From positions 2,488,001 through 2,552,000 of the forward strand of contig NZ_AQUO01000001.1 of the NCBI RefSeq assembly GCF_000371965.1: a stretch of 64,000 nt of DNA. The letters are read 5' to 3'. Source of the stretch: Paracoccus sp. N5. GTDB lineage: Bacteria; Pseudomonadota; Alphaproteobacteria; Rhodobacterales; Rhodobacteraceae. The notes under the pieces were generated by a model that was given only the letters and a program-made list of their open reading frames with translations, made no database searches and was not told the DNA's origin. Both the position numbers and the translations under genes were made by a program. Shown here piece by piece: positions 10,902 to 18,932 of this stretch. The first letter of the stretch is position 1; every line of letters starts with the position of its first letter.

Positions 10902-11381
10902 ATGGCTTCCGACGAGACCGCCTATATCCCGCCGACCGAAGTCGATCTGGCCGCGATCAAGCGCATCCTGCCGCATCGCTATCCTTTCCTGCTGGTGGAC
11001 AAGGTGCGCGACATCGTGCCGATGGAAAGCTGCGTCGGCGTCAAGAACGTGACCTCGAACGAGCCGCATTTCGAGGGGCATTTCCCACAGGAGCCGGTGA
11101 TGCCGGGCGTGCTGATCATCGAGGCCATGGCCCAGGCCGCCGCCGTGCTGGTCGGCGTGTCGCTGGATCTCGCGGGCAAGGGCATGGGCACCTATTTCAT
11201 GTCCATCGACAAATGCCGCTTTCGCCAGAAGGTGGTGCCGGGCGACGTGCTGGAATTGCACATGAAGACCCTGCGCGGTGGCGGCAAGGTCTGGAAATTC
11301 GAGGGCCGCGCCATGGTCAACGGCCAGCTTGCCGCCGAGGCCGAGGTCATGGCCATGCTGAACCGTGGCGACAATGGCTGA
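10902..11381 (+). CDS. fabZ: 3-hydroxyacyl-ACP dehydratase FabZ
   Basis: Dehydrates (3R)-hydroxyacyl-ACP in fatty-acid elongation in the cytosol. The 159-residue hot-dog protein has the FabZ active-site region EPHFEGHFPQEPVMPGV, with the His and downstream Glu, and LPHRYPFLLVD near the start. AGAGGA at 10892-10897 decides for ATG 10902 over the in-frame ATG at 10878. The stop overlaps lpxA by eight bases. fabZ heads the lipid A genes, as in most Gram-negative bacteria. Confidence 0.97.
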   Translation: MASDETAYIPPTEVDLAAIKRILPHRYPFLLVDKVRDIVPMESCVGVKNVTSNEPHFEGHFPQEPVMPGVLIIEAMAQAAAVLVGVSLDLAGKGMGTYFMSIDKCRFRQKVVPGDVLELHMKTLRGGGKVWKFEGRAMVNGQLAAEAEVMAMLNRGDNG

Positions 11382-12159
11382 CGCCCGGGTCCATCCCTCG
11401 GCCGTGGTCGACCCCGGTGCCGTGATCGGCGAGGGCTGCGAGATCGGCCCGTTCTGCGTGCTCGGCCCCGAGGTCAGGCTGGGCCGCGGCGTGGTGCTGA
11501 AATCCCATGTCGTGATCGCCGGCGACACCACGATCGGCGACGAGACGGTGGTGTTCCCCTTCGCCTCGATCGGCGAAGTCCCGCAGGACCTGAAGTTCCG
11601 CGGCGAAAAGGTGCGGCTCGAGATCGGTGCCCGCAACCGCATCCGCGAATATGTGACCATGAACCCCGGCACCGAGGGCGGCGGCGGCGTCACCCGCGTC
11701 GGCGATGACGGGCTCTTCATGGCCGGCAGCCATGTCGCCCATGACTGCCAGATCGGCGACCGGGTGATCCTGGTGAACAATGCCTCGGTGGCCGGCCATT
11801 GCCATCTGGAAGATGACGTCATCATCGGCGGCCTGTCCGGCGTGCACCAATGGGTGCGCATCGGCCGCGGTGCCATGATCGGCGCGGTGACCATGGTGAC
11901 GGCCGACGTGATCCCCTTCGGCCTGGTGCAGGGGCCGCGCGGCCATCTCGACGGGCTGAACCTGGTCGGGCTGAAACGCCGCGGCGCCTCGCGCGAGGAA
12001 ATCCACGCGCTGCGCGACATGCTGGGCAAGCTGGGCCACGGCAGCTTCCGCGACACCGCCCGGCAGATGGTGGACGAGGAGCACGGGGCGATGGTGCGCG
12101 AGGTGCTGGACTTCATCCTCGGCCCCTCGGACCGCAGCTTCCTGGCGCCGCATCCATGA
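11374..12159 (+). CDS. lpxA: UDP-N-acetylglucosamine acyltransferase LpxA
   Basis: Catalyses the first lipid A step, transferring 3-hydroxyacyl from ACP to UDP-GlcNAc in the cytosol. The 261-residue sequence has left-handed beta-helix hexapeptide repeats from residue 5 to about 190 (VHPSAVVDPGAVIGEG, IGDRVILVNNASVAGH), with the catalytic His region in SHVAHDCQIG, and the usual C-terminal helical domain with RRGASREEIHALR. It overlaps fabZ upstream and lpxI downstream. Confidence 0.97.
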   Translation: MADARVHPSAVVDPGAVIGEGCEIGPFCVLGPEVRLGRGVVLKSHVVIAGDTTIGDETVVFPFASIGEVPQDLKFRGEKVRLEIGARNRIREYVTMNPGTEGGGGVTRVGDDGLFMAGSHVAHDCQIGDRVILVNNASVAGHCHLEDDVIIGGLSGVHQWVRIGRGAMIGAVTMVTADVIPFGLVQGPRGHLDGLNLVGLKRRGASREEIHALRDMLGKLGHGSFRDTARQMVDEEHGAMVREVLDFILGPSDRSFLAPHP

Positions 12160-12953
12160 GCCGCATCGCCCTGATCGCGGGCGAGGGCCTGCTGGCCCCT
12201 GCCGTCGCCGCCGCGCTGGACCAGCCGCTGGTCTATGCGCTGGATCACCTGAAGCCGCAGGTCGAGGCGCGGCCGTTCCGGCTGGAGCGGCTGGTGCCCT
12301 TCCTGGACGAGCTGGCCGACCAGGGCGTGACGCAGGTGGTCTTTGCCGGCGCCATCCGCCGGCCGCGCATCGAGCCGGACCTGTTCGACCCCCGCACCAT
12401 GACCATCGTGCCGCGCATCCTGATGGGCATGCAGTCGGGCGACGACGCCGCACTGCGCGCGGTGCTCGACGTATTCGAGGAATCCGGCATAACCATCAGA
12501 TCCGTCGATGAAATCCTTCCCGATCTTGTGCCGCAAGAGGGCGTGCTGGCCGGCAACCCCAGCCCGCGCGACCAGAAGGATGCCGCCCGCGCGGCCGAGA
12601 TCGTCGCCGGGCTCGGTGCGCTCGACATCGGCCAGGGCGCGGTGGTGGCCCAAGGCCTGTGCCTCGCGGTCGAGGCGCTGCCCGGCACCCAGGCGATGCT
12701 GGAATTCGCCAAGGCGCATGCCGGGCTGAAACCCGATCCCAAGGGCGCCGGCGGAGTGCTCTACAAGGCGCCGAAGCCGGGGCAGGACCGCCGCATCGAC
12801 CTGCCGACCATCGGACCCGACACCGTAAGCCAGGCCGCCGAGGCGGGCCTTGCCGGCATCGCCTGGCAGGCCGGAAGCGTCATCCTGCTGGAACGTGCCG
12901 AGGCGATCGCCCGCGCCGAATCGGCGGGGCTGTTCCTCTGGGCGCGGGGGTGA
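12156..12953 (+). CDS. lpxI: UDP-2,3-diacylglucosamine pyrophosphatase LpxI (DUF1009)
   Basis: Hydrolyses UDP-2,3-diacylglucosamine to lipid X, the role played by LpxH in enterics. LpxI is the usual alphaproteobacterial enzyme. The 265-residue sequence shows the family landmarks IALIAGEGLLAPAVA, VVFAGAIRRPRIEPD, and GAVVAQGLCLAVEALPGT. The start overlaps lpxA (ATGA). Its place between lpxA and lpxB is the standard arrangement and supports the call. Confidence 0.95.
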   Translation: MSRIALIAGEGLLAPAVAAALDQPLVYALDHLKPQVEARPFRLERLVPFLDELADQGVTQVVFAGAIRRPRIEPDLFDPRTMTIVPRILMGMQSGDDAALRAVLDVFEESGITIRSVDEILPDLVPQEGVLAGNPSPRDQKDAARAAEIVAGLGALDIGQGAVVAQGLCLAVEALPGTQAMLEFAKAHAGLKPDPKGAGGVLYKAPKPGQDRRIDLPTIGPDTVSQAAEAGLAGIAWQAGSVILLERAEAIARAESAGLFLWARG

Positions 12954-12960
12954 ACAGGTT

Positions 12961-13086
12961 TTTGGAAAACGGAAAGCCGCCTGTTTCACCGTTTTCCAAA
13001 TACCCCAAGGACGGGGCCGCGGCAGCGGCGGTTGGGTATTTGGACAACGAAGAAACCCGCATGGCTTCTTTGCTCTTCAAATACCC
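12961..13086. repeat. nested inverted repeats between lpxI and lpxB
   Basis: A 12-bp perfect inverted repeat, TTTGGAAAACGG/CCGTTTTCCAAA, occupies 12961-12972 and 12989-13000. A second motif, AAATACCC, appears at 12998-13005 and 13079-13086, with its complement GGGTATTT at 13034-13041. The element sits inside an otherwise tightly overlapping operon, so it is transcribed and could fold, pause or process the mRNA. Confidence 0.8.
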
Positions 13087-13113
13087 ATGGGACATGGCAA
13101 GCGGAGCGGCGCG

Positions 13114-14277
13114 ATGAAGTTCTTCCTGATCGCCGGCGAGCCTTCGGGCGACAATCTGGGCGGGGCCTTGATGGCCGGGCTGAAGCAACTCGACCCCGAC
13201 GCCGCCTTTATCGGCGTCGGCGGGCCGGCCATGGCGGCCGAGGGGCTGGAGAGCCGCTTTCCCATGGACGAGCTCAGCCTGATGGGCATCTGGGAAGTGC
13301 TGCCGAAATATCGTGCGCTGAAGGCCCGCATCCGCGAGACGGCGCAGGCCGTCGCCGAGGCGCGGCCGGACGCGCTGATCACCATCGACAGCCCGGACTT
13401 CTGTCTGCGCGTGGCGCGCGAGGCCCGCGCGCTGAACCCCGAGCTGCGCACCATCCACTATGTCGCGCCCTCGGTCTGGGCCTGGCGGCCGGGGCGGGCG
13501 CAGAAGATGGCCCAGGTCGTCGACCATGTGCTGGCGATCCTGCCCTTCGAGCCGCCGCTGATGCGGGCCGCCGGCATGAGCTGCGATTTCGTCGGCCATC
13601 CCATTGCGGCCGAGCCGGTCGCCAGCGCCGAGGAGGCCGCCGGCTTCCGCACCGCCCACGGCATCGCGCCCGAGACGCCGCTGGTGCTGTGCCTGCCCGG
13701 CTCGCGCCGCAGCGAGGTCGCCCGGCTGGGGCCGCGCTTCGACGAGGCGTTGATCCGGCTGCGCGACCGGGTGCCCGAGATCCGGGTGGTGATCCCGACG
13801 GTGCGCGGCGTCTCGGGGCTGGTGCATGACATGGCGCGGCGCTGGCCGACCGCCCCCATCGTGGTCGAGGGCGCCGAAGAGAAACGCGCGGCCTTTGCCG
13901 CCGCCGACCTGGCGCTGGCGGCCTCGGGCACGGTCAGCCTGGACCTGGCGGCGAATGATGTGCCGATGGTGATCGGCTATGACGTGGCGCCGCTGAGCCG
14001 GCTGATCATCGGGTTGCTGCTGAAGACGGATACCGTCACCCTGGTCAACCTGGTCAGCGAGACGCGGGTGGTGCCGGAATTTCTGGGCCGGGCCTGCCAG
14101 CCGGGGCCGATGTCCCAGGCGCTCTATCGGCTGGTCGAGGATGGCGAGGAGCGCGCCCGGCAGATTGCCGCGATGGAACTGACCATGCGGCGGCTGGGGC
14201 GCGGCGGCGAGGCTCCAGGCCTGCGCGCCGCGCGTTCCGTGATGGGCGCGATCAGCGCTGCGCCGCGACCACGATGA
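13114..14277 (+). CDS. lpxB: lipid-A-disaccharide synthase LpxB
   Basis: A GT19 glycosyltransferase that joins lipid X and UDP-diacylglucosamine to make the lipid A disaccharide at the inner face of the membrane. It is 387 residues long. Motifs are FLIAGEPSGDNLGG at the N-terminus, SPDFCLRVARE, HYVAPSVWAWRPGRA, LPGSRRSEVARL and ALAASGTVSLDLA. It is separated from lpxI by the 160-bp repeat region, whereas the other genes overlap. Its 3' end overlaps the convergent ridA by 26 bp. Confidence 0.97.
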   Translation: MKFFLIAGEPSGDNLGGALMAGLKQLDPDAAFIGVGGPAMAAEGLESRFPMDELSLMGIWEVLPKYRALKARIRETAQAVAEARPDALITIDSPDFCLRVAREARALNPELRTIHYVAPSVWAWRPGRAQKMAQVVDHVLAILPFEPPLMRAAGMSCDFVGHPIAAEPVASAEEAAGFRTAHGIAPETPLVLCLPGSRRSEVARLGPRFDEALIRLRDRVPEIRVVIPTVRGVSGLVHDMARRWPTAPIVVEGAEEKRAAFAAADLALAASGTVSLDLAANDVPMVIGYDVAPLSRLIIGLLLKTDTVTLVNLVSETRVVPEFLGRACQPGPMSQALYRLVEDGEERARQIAAMELTMRRLGRGGEAPGLRAARSVMGAISAAPRPR

Positions 14278-14602
14278 TCTCGACCTTGTAGTCGGGGGTG
14301 GCGAGCTTGGCTTCGCCGGTGGCGCGGGCCGGGGTGTGGCCGGCGGGAACCCAGGCGTCCCAGACCGCATTCATCTCGGCGAAATCGGCCATGTCGGCCA
14401 TCCAGACCTGCGCCGTCAGGATGCGGGTCTTGTCCGAGCCGCATTCGGCCAGCAGGCGGTCGATCTGGGCCAGCACTTCGCGGGTCTGCTCGGTCACCGA
14501 TTCGCCGGGCTTGCCGACCTGGCCGGCCAAGTAGGCGATGCCGTTATAGACCACGGCCTGGCTCATGCGGGCGCCGGTCTCGATGCGTTTGATCTCGGAC
14601 AT
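14252..14602 (-). CDS. RidA family protein (reactive intermediate/imine deaminase)
   Basis: A 116-residue YjgF/YER057c/UK114 member, a cytosolic trimer expected to hydrolyse enamine/imine intermediates released by PLP enzymes. Family landmarks are YNGIAYLAGQV, EQTREVLAQIDRLLAECG, and TPARATGEAKLATPDYKVEI, whose Arg is the substrate-binding one. The start is the Met of MSEIKRIETG, in which I see the family N-terminus; upstream in-frame codons lack family similarity. Its end overlaps the end of lpxB. Confidence 0.9.
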   Translation of the reverse strand: MSEIKRIETGARMSQAVVYNGIAYLAGQVGKPGESVTEQTREVLAQIDRLLAECGSDKTRILTAQVWMADMADFAEMNAVWDAWVPAGHTPARATGEAKLATPDYKVEIIVVAAQR

Positions 14603-14726
14603 GGTTGATCCTTTTCGGTTGGGGCTCGGCAAGGGCGCCGTCAGCACAGCGCCCTCATGCCAAAGCCCGCCGCCGCGATCAATGCCCGGCAGGAGCAGCG
14701 GCTCGCGAATGAGCGTCACTGGCGGA

Positions 14727-14804
14727 TCAGAAGACGCCGGTCAGATAAAGCAGGATGATCACGAAGATCGGAACCCCTAGGAACCACGCGATGATGCCCT
14801 TCAT
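14727..14804 (-). CDS. 25-residue single-pass membrane peptide
   Basis: A 25-codon frame reading MKGIIAWFLGVPIFVIILL and then YLTGVF. Nearly the whole peptide is one hydrophobic helix with a short basic start, so it should sit in the inner membrane. A textbook Shine-Dalgarno, GGAGG, lies six bases before the ATG (plus-strand CCTCC just right of 14804). It stands alone between ridA and the CsbD-like gene. I do not recognise a named family. The strong ribosome site and clean hydrophobic profile support translation. Confidence 0.65.
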   Translation of the reverse strand: MKGIIAWFLGVPIFVIILLYLTGVF

Positions 14805-14881
14805 GCTTTCCTCCATTTGTCCAAGCCGCTCAAGCGGTTGCAAATGGAACGCGGCGGGGGCGGGCGGGTTCCGCGCCGCCC

Positions 14882-15235
14882 TCAGCGCGGATCGTTCAGG
14901 TCGCCGTCGCCGCGGATCTCGTCATCGTCGCCGAAGCGGGCGTCGTCGTCATATTCATCCTCGCCCTCGCCGACGAATTTCGCCGACAGCGCAAGGGAAT
15001 GGCCGTCGTGGATCGGGTCCATGACCACGTCCGAGGGGATTTCCCCCGCCAGCCATTCACGGATCTCGTCCTTGGTCTCGGCGATTTCCTGGCCGGTGAC
15101 CTCGGCGATATAGCGGATGAAGGCGCGCTGGTCGCCGTCGATCTCGTCCAGCTCATCCTCGTCGGCCTCGGGCCATTTCTCGGTGATCGCCTCGTAGAAG
15201 GCAGACCAGTTCGCCTGGACATTGCTCCATCTCAT
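14882..15235 (-). CDS. CsbD-like small acidic protein
   Basis: A 117-residue cytosolic acidic protein. The first 65 residues (MRWSNVQANWSAFYEAITEK, then WPEADEDELDEIDGD and EVTGQEIAETKDEIREWL) follow the CsbD stress-protein pattern, in which W-x-K/EKW and D-D-L-D-x-I-x-G-x-R precede a helical tail. The remainder is a low-complexity Asp/Glu tail (EGEDEYDDDARFGDDDEI). Its ATG overlaps the stop of the entericidin-like gene (TGATG). CsbD homology is moderate. The role is unknown beyond a general-stress association in other bacteria. Confidence 0.6.
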   Translation of the reverse strand: MRWSNVQANWSAFYEAITEKWPEADEDELDEIDGDQRAFIRYIAEVTGQEIAETKDEIREWLAGEIPSDVVMDPIHDGHSLALSAKFVGEGEDEYDDDARFGDDDEIRGDGDLNDPR

Positions 15236-15369
15236 CAGTAGCCGCCTCCTCCTATGCCACCCTGCACCATGCGCGAGGCGCCGGTGATGTCCTCGCCGAC
15301 GCCGGCGACGGTATTGCATCCGGCCAACGCCAGGACAGCCAGCAAGGTTGCGATGCGAACGGTCTTCAT
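15235..15369 (-). CDS. entericidin A/B family lipoprotein (44 residues)
   Basis: A short lipoprotein: basic start MKTVRIATLL, hydrophobic core, lipobox LALAGCNT with the acylated Cys at residue 18, then a Gly-rich tail with VGEDITGASRM, the entericidin pattern. It is expected to be lipidated and anchored in the envelope. The ATG overlaps the stop of the peptide-binding protein gene (ATGA), with AGGAGGAG just upstream. Its own stop overlaps the CsbD-like gene. Entericidins are implicated in stationary-phase or stress lysis in enterics; that role is not shown here. Confidence 0.85.
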   Translation of the reverse strand: MKTVRIATLLAVLALAGCNTVAGVGEDITGASRMVQGGIGGGGY

Positions 15370-17222
15370 TTCTTCTCCTCCTGCCACCAGGTTTCCGGCA
15401 TGAACCCCGGCCAGTCCCCGTAAAGCGGCGTGTTTTCAGGATAATCCAGACGTGCGGCATGGGCCAAGCGCGAAATGCGCGAATAGCTGACCGGGATGAC
15501 ATAGCGCCCGGCGGTTAATATCCGGTCAAGCGCCCTGACCGCGGCGTGGAAATCCGCATCGCTGCGGGCCTGGGTCATCTCGGCGATCATCGCCTCGGCG
15601 GCGGGCGAATCCATGCCCATCCAGTTCTTGCTGCCGGTCGCGGTGACGCCGCTGCGGCCCCAATAGAGCAACTGTTCGTTGCCGGGCGACAGCGACAGGC
15701 CGCGCTCATACCAGGTCATGTCGAATTGGTAATTGTTGGTCCGCTCGACATATTGCGCGGCGTCGAGCAGCGTCACCTGCGGCCGGATGCCAAGGTTGCG
15801 CAGCGATTCGACGAAGATGTCGACGATCTGCCGGGTCTCGGCGCTGGTGCGCATGGCGCTGCCGGACTGGTTCAGCAGGATCTCGAAGCGGAAGGGCTGG
15901 CCTTGGGCGTCGCGCAATTCGCCGTCCTGCACGCGCCAGCCGGCCTGCCGCAGCAGGTCCAGCGCGGCGCGGATGCCCTGGCGGTCGATGGCGCGGGTGC
16001 CGCCCTCGGGCAGGCTGTAGCCGGTCAGCGTGCCGGGCGGCAATTGGGCGGCAAAGGGCGCCAGCAGTTCCGCCTCGCGTCCCGTGGCGGGTCCGGGCCG
16101 CATGCCCAGGTCCGAGTTCGAGAAATAGCTGGTGATCCTCGGGTCCTTGCCACCCGACAGCGTCATGTTGATGAAGCGATAGTTGAAGGCCTCGATCATC
16201 GCCTGCCGCACCCGCCAGTCGGCAAACAGCGGATTGCGCGTGTTCATCACCAGCCCGATGATCCCCGAGGGCCGCTGATGCGCGATCTCGGACTTGACCA
16301 CGCGGTCATCGCGGATGGCGGGAAAGTCGAAGTCGCGGTCCCAGCGCGCGGCGACCAGTTCGCGCCAGACGTCGATCTCGCCGGCCTTGAAGGCCTCGAA
16401 CATGGTCGAGGCATCGGCGAAATAGTCATAGCGGATCACGTCGAAATTATACATGCCGCGCGTGACGGGCAGGTCGCGGCCCCAGTAATCCGGGTTGCGG
16501 CGGAAGCTGATCGCGCGGCCGGGATCGACCTTGTCGATGACATAGGGCCCCGAGCCGATGGGCGCCATCAGGCTGGAGCGGTCAAAGTCGCGGCCCTGCC
16601 ATTGCGCCTTCTTCAGGATCGGCCGCATGCCCATCAGCATGGCAAGCTCGCGGTCGCGGGTATTGAAGGTGAAGCGGACCGAGCGCGGGCCGGTCCGCTC
16701 CATCTTCGCCACCTTGGACCAGACGGCGGTATAGCGCGGGTGGCCCTTGGTCCCGAGCGTCTCATAGGACCACATGACGTCCTCGATGGTCACGGGCGCG
16801 CCGTCCGAGAACCGCGCCTCGGGCCGCAGGGTGAATTCGACCCAGCTTCGGTCCGGGTCGGTCTCGACGCTTTCGGCCAGAAGCCCGTAAAGCGTGAAGG
16901 GCTCGTCGATCGAGCGCATCATCAGCGACTCGGTCACGAGGCCGGGCTGGGTGAAGATCGGCCAGACCGGATTGCCCATCAGGATCCAGGGATTCAGCGA
17001 ATCGAAGCTGCCGGTCTCGGCCAGGCGAATCGTGCCGCCCTTGGGCGCGTCGGGATTGACGTAGGGCAGGGCGGAAAAGCCCGGCTCCAGCGCAGGTTCT
17101 CCATACATTGCAATGGCATGCATGGGCTCGGCGAGGCTTGCCAGCGGCATGGATGCAACACACACGCAAAGCGCGATTCGCCGCCAGATCGCGGATTCGT
17201 TAGCAAATTTGAAGAATCGCAT
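15366..17222 (-). CDS. peptide ABC transporter substrate-binding protein (SBP family 5)
   Basis: A periplasmic solute-binding protein of 618 residues in the DppA/OppA/YejA class. A signal peptide covers about residues 1-31 (basic start, IALCVCVASMPLASLA). The SBP_bac_5 body begins at PKGGTIRLAETGSFDSLNPW and continues with EFTLRPEARFSDGAPVTIED and PIGSGPYVIDKVDPGR. No permease or ATPase genes adjoin it here, so it is an orphan in this window. Instead it is coupled to the two small genes downstream. Length and the extended C-terminal lobe fit the YejA-like group. Confidence 0.9.
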   Translation of the reverse strand: MRFFKFANESAIWRRIALCVCVASMPLASLAEPMHAIAMYGEPALEPGFSALPYVNPDAPKGGTIRLAETGSFDSLNPWILMGNPVWPIFTQPGLVTESLMMRSIDEPFTLYGLLAESVETDPDRSWVEFTLRPEARFSDGAPVTIEDVMWSYETLGTKGHPRYTAVWSKVAKMERTGPRSVRFTFNTRDRELAMLMGMRPILKKAQWQGRDFDRSSLMAPIGSGPYVIDKVDPGRAISFRRNPDYWGRDLPVTRGMYNFDVIRYDYFADASTMFEAFKAGEIDVWRELVAARWDRDFDFPAIRDDRVVKSEIAHQRPSGIIGLVMNTRNPLFADWRVRQAMIEAFNYRFINMTLSGGKDPRITSYFSNSDLGMRPGPATGREAELLAPFAAQLPPGTLTGYSLPEGGTRAIDRQGIRAALDLLRQAGWRVQDGELRDAQGQPFRFEILLNQSGSAMRTSAETRQIVDIFVESLRNLGIRPQVTLLDAAQYVERTNNYQFDMTWYERGLSLSPGNEQLLYWGRSGVTATGSKNWMGMDSPAAEAMIAEMTQARSDADFHAAVRALDRILTAGRYVIPVSYSRISRLAHAARLDYPENTPLYGDWPGFMPETWWQEEKK

Positions 17223-17304
17223 GCTCGAAGGCCCTGTTTTCCGGGTCGCTGATGTTGTTGGCGCCGAGATTAACCGGCCGTTCACCACGAGGCAAACTTG
17301 AGCC

Positions 17305-17333
17305 TTGGACTCATGGGGGGAAAAGCGTATAGA
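17305..17333 (+). promoter_or_regulatory. sigma70-type promoter
   Basis: TTGGAC (17305-17310) and TATAGA (17328-17333) are separated by exactly 17 bases. A start near 17340 would make a transcript ending at the hairpin terminator 17386-17412, with no ORF between. Confidence 0.6.
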
Positions 17334-17339
17334 TAAGGC

Positions 17340-17412
17340 ACTGCTCGATAGGTTTCTTGCCTGTATGAAACCTGCCTCATGACTTGCGCCCGCCTCGTGC
17401 GGGCGCTTTTTT
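17340..17412 (+). ncRNA. candidate small RNA
   Basis: About 73 nt between a well-spaced promoter and a strong terminator. The first hairpin has stem AGGTTTC/GAAACCT (17350-17356, 17367-17373), followed by a short single-stranded CTGCCTCATGACTT and then the terminator. The region contains no start codon with a ribosome site. It lies in the 388-bp gap between the divergent peptide-binding protein gene and bdhA. It could instead be a leader attenuator for bdhA, but the terminator is 200 bp upstream of that start. Confidence 0.5.
17386..17412 (+). terminator. strong rho-independent terminator
   Basis: A perfect 8-bp stem GCGCCCGC/GCGGGCGC with loop CTCGT is followed by six T on the plus strand. 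No coding gene precedes it on that strand. Confidence 0.9.
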
Positions 17413-17610
17413 ATTGGGGTTTCCACGGACCTGCGGGCGGGGAATCGAGGTGCGCCCGCGCGGGAATCGATCACGCGAAAATGTGAAGCGGAACGGTGGT
17501 TTCGCCGGGGTTTCGGGGGGGCTTTCCGCCCCGGCCCGGGTGCCCTTGCCGCGGCCGCGCAATTTCCCCATGCTGCCGCCCAGGCGACACGGCATGCAGG
17601 AGAGGCAGCG

Positions 17611-18393
17611 ATGTTCGAGAAATTCCTCAGCGGCAAGACGGCGGTGGTGACGGGCTCCAACTCGGGCATCGGGCTCGGGATCGCGCATGAACTGGCCCGC
17701 GCCGGCGCGGACCTGGTCCTGAACAGTTTCACCGACGCGCCCGAGGATCATGCCCTGGCCGACAGCCTGGCGCGCGAGCATGGCGTCAGGGTGCGCTATA
17801 TCCAGGCCGATATGTCGAATGGCGAGCAGTGCCGGGCGCTGATCGAGCAGGCCGGGGCTTGCGACATCCTGGTCAACAATGCCGGCATCCAGCATGTCGC
17901 GCCGATCCCGGATTTCCCGGTCGACAAGTGGAATGCGATCATCGCGATCAACCTCAGCTCGGCCTTCCACACCACCGCGGTGGCGCTGCCGATGATGCGC
18001 AAGGCGGGCTGGGGCAGGGTGGTGAACATCGCTTCGGCCCACGGGCTGACGGCCAGCGCGTTCAAGTCCGCCTATGTCGCGGCCAAGCACGGCATCGTCG
18101 GCCTGACCAAGGTAACCGCGCTCGAAACCGCCGGCGAGGCGATCACCTGCAATGCGGTCTGCCCGGGCTATGTGCTGACGCCGATCGTCGAGAAGCAGAT
18201 CCCCGACCAGATGAAGACCCACAACATGAGCCGCGAGGAGGTGATCGCCAAGGTCATGCTGCAGCGCCAGCCCTCGGGCGAATTCGCCACGGTCGAGCAG
18301 ATCGGCGGCACGGCGGTCTTCCTGTGCTCGCCGGCGGCGGATCAGATCACCGGCACGACGATCTCGGTGGACGGGGGGTGGACGGCGATGTGA
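17611..18393 (+). CDS. bdhA: 3-hydroxybutyrate dehydrogenase (SDR)
   Basis: Oxidises (R)-3-hydroxybutyrate to acetoacetate with NAD in PHB/ketone-body metabolism, in the cytosol. It is a 260-residue classical short-chain dehydrogenase: cofactor motif TGSNSGIGLGI, NNAG at LVNNAGIQHV, catalytic Ser in NIASAHG, and Tyr/Lys in YVAAKHG. The bdh-type LQRQPSGEFATVEQIG and the C-terminal TTISVDGGWTAM are present. A ribosome site GGAGAGG precedes the ATG. It is the last core gene before the island. Confidence 0.93.
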   Translation: MFEKFLSGKTAVVTGSNSGIGLGIAHELARAGADLVLNSFTDAPEDHALADSLAREHGVRVRYIQADMSNGEQCRALIEQAGACDILVNNAGIQHVAPIPDFPVDKWNAIIAINLSSAFHTTAVALPMMRKAGWGRVVNIASAHGLTASAFKSAYVAAKHGIVGLTKVTALETAGEAITCNAVCPGYVLTPIVEKQIPDQMKTHNMSREEVIAKVMLQRQPSGEFATVEQIGGTAVFLCSPAADQITGTTISVDGGWTAM

Positions 18394-18727
18394 GGGCGCG
18401 CGATCTGGCGATCAAGCTGACGCAGCAGCACCGGGTACGATGAAATCCTATGGAGTAAAGTGTCGAATTCGGCCTCCGGGGAGAATGCTGGCGATCTATA
18501 GCGGTCACTATGTTCACGGTGTCGCTCTCGACGAAATCGAACACCGGATCCAAAATGGCTTGTTACGCTCATTAAGTATGTCTAATTGACCCAGGATCAG
18601 CGAAAATAATGCTCTGATCGACAATTATCCTTCGAGGATTTTCGCAACCCCGTCGCAGTCTCTCGTCAGACATCAAGCCGGGACCGTCTTGGACCGGCAC
18701 CCGCAGACGGAGACAAGATCACGCCCC
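18394..18727. other. intergenic, probably remnant DNA at the core/island junction
   Basis: About 330 bp with lower GC than the core on either side. Short minus-strand frames exist (about 18347-18572), but none has a ribosome site or a family I can name. Probably debris from an earlier mobile element, judged by the broken excisionase gene that follows. Confidence 0.5.
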
Positions 18728-18932
18728 ATGTTCCTGCGCGCGGCCCGGCTTGCAGAAGTTGCTCGGCGCCAGCCGCGCGACGATCGGCCGTTGGCATCGC
18801 GAAATCCCGAACTTTCCTCGCAAGATCAAGAACGGCACGCCCAGGACGGAGAACTGCTCGACGCGATTCCTGGTGTCTGAAGTTGAGGCTTACCTGGAGG
18901 TCCTGGAGGCCGGCGTCGACGCGGCGGCGTGA
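18728..18932 (+). pseudogene. AlpA-type excisionase/regulator, frameshifted
   Basis: Two frames read as one AlpA-like winged-helix protein. The first, from ATG 18728, gives MFLRAARLAEV. One base later (at 18761) the next frame gives LGASRATIGRWHREIPNFP and ends LVSEVEAYLEVLEAG. Deleting one G would restore an ordinary AlpA protein of about 68 residues, the small DNA-binding partner of P4-type integrases. It lies 170 bp left of the left attachment site, that is, outside the intact island. So it probably belonged to an older element in the same tRNA site. Confidence 0.6.
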
